Shown here: piece after piece, positions 60,883 to 64,000 of the stretch
How the letters are laid out: each line of letters starts with the position of its first letter
Position numbering within the stretch: position 1 is the first letter of the stretch
Source of the DNA: Pedobacter sp. AK013
GTDB lineage: Bacteria; Bacteroidota; Bacteroidia; Sphingobacteriales; Sphingobacteriaceae
Direction: 5' to 3'
Assembly: GCF_014205835.1 (NCBI RefSeq)
Contig: NZ_JACHCQ010000027.1
Location: 37,017-101,016 of the forward strand
Length of the DNA: 64,000 bases
Position numbers and translations under genes: made by a program
The notes under the pieces: model-generated
The model's input: only the letters and a program-made list of their open reading frames with translations
What the model was told of the DNA's origin: nothing
The model's database searches: none

Positions 60883-62085
60883 ATGAAATCAAAGAAAATA
60901 ATTAATTACTTATTACTGCTTACATTGATAGCGGCACTGTTCTCCTGTAAGGAAGAAGAACTTGGTGGGCCCACAGAGCATGATGGAACTGTTCCGCAAA
61001 TGGTAAGCAACATTCAGGTCGAAAATTTGAATGGTAAAGCGAGAATTACCTATAAACTGCCTAACGACAAAAATTTATTATATGTCAAAGCGGTTTTTAA
61101 GCTAGCCAACGGAACTAATTTTGAAGCTAAATCGTCCTTTTATAAAGATACGGTTGTAGTTGAAGGATTTGCCGATACGCTGGAACATCAGGTCTCCCTA
61201 TATTCTGTAAGTAGGAGCGAAGTGCTTTCGCAACCAATTTTAGTAAAGGTAAAACCCCTTGAAGCCCCATTTCGGAAAGTATTTAAGAGTATCAAGGTAA
61301 TCAATGCCTTTGGTGGATATAATCTGTCGGCTACAAATCCAACACGAGATAATATTTCGATCATGGTAATGAAAAAAAATGTTTTTAAGCAATTTGAAGT
61401 AGATAATTTCAGGAGCATATTTACCCGTACCGACGAAATTTTATCTAAGATCAGGGGGCTTGACACCACGAGGCAGGAATTGGCAATTTTTGTTAAAGAC
61501 AAATGGGGAAACAGTTCAGATACCCTTTACAAAGCCATAAATCCGATATTTGAAGCCAAACTTAATCCTTCACTTTTCCGGGCTTTAGTATTACCTGGCG
61601 ACGCGCCGCAGGTTACCAACGGCGCTGCACTGGTTTATGCCTGGGATGGTAGGCTCGGATGGCCTTACACAAGTTTTACCCACCAGATTAATGGCGGTAA
61701 TGGGCCACATATGATCAGCTTTGATACCGGTGTGTCGGCAAAATTAAGCCGTGTTTGGATTCGCCCGTTCCCTGAAGGAACAAGGTATTACTACCTCTCT
61801 ACCATGAAAAGGTTCGAAATATATGGTTCCAGTAACCCTAATCTAAACGGGGCTTTAGATTCAAGCTGGATTCTTCTGGGCAGCTACGAGGTGAAAAAGC
61901 CTTCAGGATTGCCTTATGGAAACGATAATGCAGAAGATCAGGCCACTGCGGCGGCAGGTTTTAGTTGGGATATTGATCTAGCTGCACCTAAAGTGCGCTA
62001 CCTGAGGATCAGATGTTTGGAGAACTGGGCAGGCGGAACCGCGCAAAGTATCAATGAAATAGAGGTTTATGGCGCGCTACAATAA
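60883..62085 (+). CDS. DUF4959/DUF5000-type surface lipoprotein with discoidin-like end
   Basis: A 400-residue lipoprotein (Cys22 in ALFSC). The N-terminal region (GPTEHDGTVPQMVSNIQVENLNGKARITY, read as GPTEHDGTVPQMVSNIQV and NLNGKARITYKLP) is an immunoglobulin-like DUF4959-type domain. A middle all-beta domain follows. The C-terminal ~150 residues resemble an F5/8 type C (discoidin/DUF5000) carbohydrate-binding domain (LRIRCLENWAGGTAQSINEIEVYG). It is a likely surface glycan-binding protein of the SusCD system and is followed 30 nt later by the DUF4998 gene. Confidence 0.85.
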   Translation: MKSKKIINYLLLLTLIAALFSCKEEELGGPTEHDGTVPQMVSNIQVENLNGKARITYKLPNDKNLLYVKAVFKLANGTNFEAKSSFYKDTVVVEGFADTLEHQVSLYSVSRSEVLSQPILVKVKPLEAPFRKVFKSIKVINAFGGYNLSATNPTRDNISIMVMKKNVFKQFEVDNFRSIFTRTDEILSKIRGLDTTRQELAIFVKDKWGNSSDTLYKAINPIFEAKLNPSLFRALVLPGDAPQVTNGAALVYAWDGRLGWPYTSFTHQINGGNGPHMISFDTGVSAKLSRVWIRPFPEGTRYYYLSTMKRFEIYGSSNPNLNGALDSSWILLGSYEVKKPSGLPYGNDNAEDQATAAAGFSWDIDLAAPKVRYLRIRCLENWAGGTAQSINEIEVYGALQ

Positions 62086-62115
62086 GCAATAAGATTCATT
62101 AATTAGCTTAAAAAG

Positions 62116-63339
62116 ATGAAAAATAAAATAAAGAAAACCATCCTCCTATCTTTCGTAACCATACTGTTGTTTGGTTGCTCTAAACCGGATGATTATAAAA
62201 AATACCTGGAAGGAGGAGATATCCTTTACTCGGGTAAATTAGACTCTGTTAAAATTAACCCGGGTAACAACCGTGTACAGTTAACCGGTCTTTTAAAAGC
62301 CGATCCAAAAATCAACAGGATTAAAATCTATTGGAATGATAAAAAAGATTCAATTGAGTATCCCGTAAATATGAATACAGATCCAAGGAGATTCAACAAA
62401 ATATTTAATGTAGAAGAAGGGATCCGGAGTTTTTTAGTGTATACTTTCGATGTTGAAGGAAACCGCTCCATTGCTGTTAATGCAGTAGGACGGGTTTATG
62501 GTCCACGTTATGCTGCATCTTTGAACAATCGGACAATTGGCAGCGCAACCCAAGTTAATGGCGAAACTGTTATAGATTGGCTGACCATTGATCTCTCAGC
62601 CGGGCCTTTTGCTACCGAAATTCGATATACATCCACAACCGGATTAAAAACGCTAAGGGTGCCAATAGCCACAGAACGCACCAAGTTGAATGACCTTGCA
62701 GGCACGGCATCTACAATTAGTACCAGGACCCTGTACCTGCCAACTAAAACCAGTATAGATACTTTTTACACGGAATTTGCCCAGGTAGGAGTTTTAAAGG
62801 ATGTTACTGCCCAGTATTTGTCAAACACAAAGATACCTTTTACTACCAGTGTGAAAGGCGACAGATGGGGAATCCCAACTGCCTGGACAACCAATGATGC
62901 CGTACGAAATTTCAGGCAGGCTGCAGGTGTATTTTATGGTGGTGTAGACGCCTGGTTTGACGGCCCCCAACTGGCCATGGAAGCAGGATGGTCAGCAGAT
63001 AATATGGCTACAATTACTGACGGTAAAATCTATCAAGGTGCTATTCTGCCTCCAGGACAATATACCTTCGAAATAGATATTCCTGATTGTACCGCAGGCG
63101 GAGACTTCTATACTGTGGCCGCCGAAGGAGATGGCATACCCAATACAGGCAACATCGCATCTTCATTGGCCTATGCCAAGACTAACGCAAAAGGTACACA
63201 TAAGATCACCTTTACACTAGCTGCCGAAAAGAAAGTATCGCTTGGTTTCGTTGGCAATGTTCCAAATAAAGGGGCCGGAGATGGGACATTCTGGAGAATT
63301 AGTCAGGTTCGACTGAAATATTTGCCCAAAACCAATTAA
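62116..63339 (+). CDS. DUF4998-type surface lipoprotein
   Basis: A 407-residue lipoprotein (Cys21 in LLFGC). The N-terminal half (YLEGGDILYSGKLDSVKI ... NRIKIYWNDKKDSIEY) is the DUF4998 pattern of two fibronectin-like repeats. The C-terminal half (about 230-407; GVDAWFDGPQLAMEAGW, VSLGFVGNVPNKGAGDGTFWRI) is beta-rich and looks like a second ligand-binding domain. It is the last gene of the susC-susD-lipoprotein-lipoprotein run and is followed by a terminator. The target glycan is unknown; no glycoside hydrolase is in the window. Confidence 0.85.
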   Translation: MKNKIKKTILLSFVTILLFGCSKPDDYKKYLEGGDILYSGKLDSVKINPGNNRVQLTGLLKADPKINRIKIYWNDKKDSIEYPVNMNTDPRRFNKIFNVEEGIRSFLVYTFDVEGNRSIAVNAVGRVYGPRYAASLNNRTIGSATQVNGETVIDWLTIDLSAGPFATEIRYTSTTGLKTLRVPIATERTKLNDLAGTASTISTRTLYLPTKTSIDTFYTEFAQVGVLKDVTAQYLSNTKIPFTTSVKGDRWGIPTAWTTNDAVRNFRQAAGVFYGGVDAWFDGPQLAMEAGWSADNMATITDGKIYQGAILPPGQYTFEIDIPDCTAGGDFYTVAAEGDGIPNTGNIASSLAYAKTNAKGTHKITFTLAAEKKVSLGFVGNVPNKGAGDGTFWRISQVRLKYLPKTN

Positions 63340-63353
63340 TCTGGTTTTTAACT

Positions 63354-63384
63354 GAGCGTCAGGATGTTTCTGGCGCTCTTTTTA
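63354..63384 (+). terminator. Rho-independent terminator of the SusCD operon
   Basis: GAGCGTCAG (63354-63362) pairs with CTGGCGCTC (63370-63378) with one G-T wobble, followed by TTTTT. It lies 15 bp after the last gene's stop. Confidence 0.85.
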
Positions 63385-63660
63385 GCTTTCTTGATTTTTT
63401 TTGTTTACAGGCCCCGTTCAGAAGATGTAAACTAATTCTGTTTTTGAGTTATCAAAAACAACTAGTCTTTCGCGAACATTGTACAGTAAACAAGAAATTG
63501 CCAGAATACTTTTCTGGCTTTTTAGGGGAGGCTTAAATGCAGAACAGTTGGTTGTTTTTTAGAAATTAAATAGATAAAAATGAGGTTGTATCATTAATCA
63601 AAATCATAATTCGTGAACAGAATTTAATTTCGAACAAACTCCATTAAGAATGATAAGGCA

Positions 63661-63704
63661 ATAAAAAACGGCAATTTTCGCTAGTGAAAATTGCCGTTTT
63701 TTAT
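63661..63704. terminator. Perfect bidirectional terminator hairpin
   Basis: ATAAAAAACGGCAATTTTC (63661-63679) pairs perfectly with GAAAATTGCCGTTTTTTAT (63686-63704) around a 6-nt loop, giving a 19-bp stem with A and T runs on both sides. It can terminate transcription in both directions. No gene precedes it on the + strand since 63339, so it may close a small RNA or a minus-strand gene beyond the window. Confidence 0.85.
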
Positions 63705-64000
63705 TAAAATTATGGTCACCATAAAATATTATTTGGCGGCTTCGAGGTCAAATTGAATTATGATACAGCCTCATTTGAAAGTGCTGTAAGGCTTATGCTG
63801 TATTGAAAAAAAGAGAATTGCTTGGTTCGATATTTTGTGAAATGCTTCGTTTTGACGGATCGACTTATAGAACCGCCAGATTGAATGAAGCATCGGAGCT
63901 TATTTGGATCAAGCGGAAAAGTTGGGGGGGATGTTTTAAGCATATATTTTCGACAATCTGAATAAGAAGAATTTAATATCCCTTACACCTCTAGAGGTTG

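Larger units (their letters stand above)
63340..64000. other. Gene-free tail of the window with two terminator-like hairpins
   Basis: No convincing gene was found. After the SusCD terminator, about 275 bp of AT-rich DNA lead to a second, perfect hairpin at 63661-63704, so an unannotated small transcript could lie between. Beyond it, short frames on either strand (for example a 39-codon frame at 63842-63961) have no motif and no ribosome site. Confidence 0.5.

Noticed and set aside
63758..63961. Short frames at the right edge on both strands
   Set aside because: 61 and 39 codons, no motif, no ribosome site; possibly decayed DNA but not supportable.

Overview
The window looks like chromosomal DNA of a Bacteroidota member, most likely Sphingobacteriaceae (Pedobacter-like). 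The reasons are a SusC/SusD pair followed by DUF5000/DUF4998-type lipoproteins, many lipoproteins with a Cys lipobox, TANNTTTG-type promoter candidates, few recognisable Shine-Dalgarno sites, AT-rich intergenic DNA packed with palindromic repeats, an ABC permease fused to an M1 aminopeptidase, and an ebo cluster. Genus is an inference; there is no rRNA in the window. No tRNA, rRNA, CRISPR array, prophage or classical insertion sequence was found.

Layout. 1-3.2 kb: the end of an ebo metabolite-traffic cluster (eboD partial, eboE, eboF). 3.5-5.9 kb: a lipoprotein, an AraC regulator and an SDR oxidoreductase. 6.0-8.4 kb: a TetR regulator with two matching 20-bp palindromic operators, two small membrane proteins and a diheme cytochrome c lipoprotein. 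9.2-17.0 kb: a two-component system and a CzcCBA-type heavy-metal efflux pump. 17.2-22.4 kb: SDR, UxaA-family dehydratase and FucP transporter with a divergent AraC regulator, resembling the oxidative L-fucose locus of Campylobacter jejuni. 22.6-27.8 kb: a GlxA-type regulator and small unrelated genes (DinB pair, DUF1579-like, VOC, DoxX-like, DUF2147, Asp-box propeller). 28.0-33.7 kb: a Ter stress cluster (TerC, HAD, PRTase, two TerD, TelA, one unknown protein). 33.7-34.5 kb: a GIY-YIG nuclease gene framed by large palindromic repeats. 34.6-36.5 kb: dienelactone hydrolase and phosphotransferase. 36.7-43.6 kb: a LytS/LytR-type pair divergent from an ABC ATPase and an ABC-permease/M1-aminopeptidase fusion. 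43.8-50.6 kb: a second RND efflux operon (TolC, RND, adaptor, AraC). 50.9-54.9 kb: SRPBCC, CPCC, AI-2E-family and esterase genes plus a small unknown gene. 55.2-63.3 kb: a SusCD glycan-uptake operon with duplicated inverted-repeat operators upstream.

The best leads are four. First, the GIY-YIG gene sits almost symmetrically (41 and 45 bp) between palindromes of a repeat family that recurs through the window, as a self-contained mobile unit might. Second, the TetR palindrome pair predicts both autoregulation and a target operon. Third, the susC promoter/start region appears duplicated, with the same 9-7-9 inverted repeat twice, 231 bp apart, each followed by a similar start sequence. Fourth, the Ter cluster ends in an unrecognised 320-residue protein. 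Coordinates and motifs were read by eye from the sequence; family names come from recognition without database searches.
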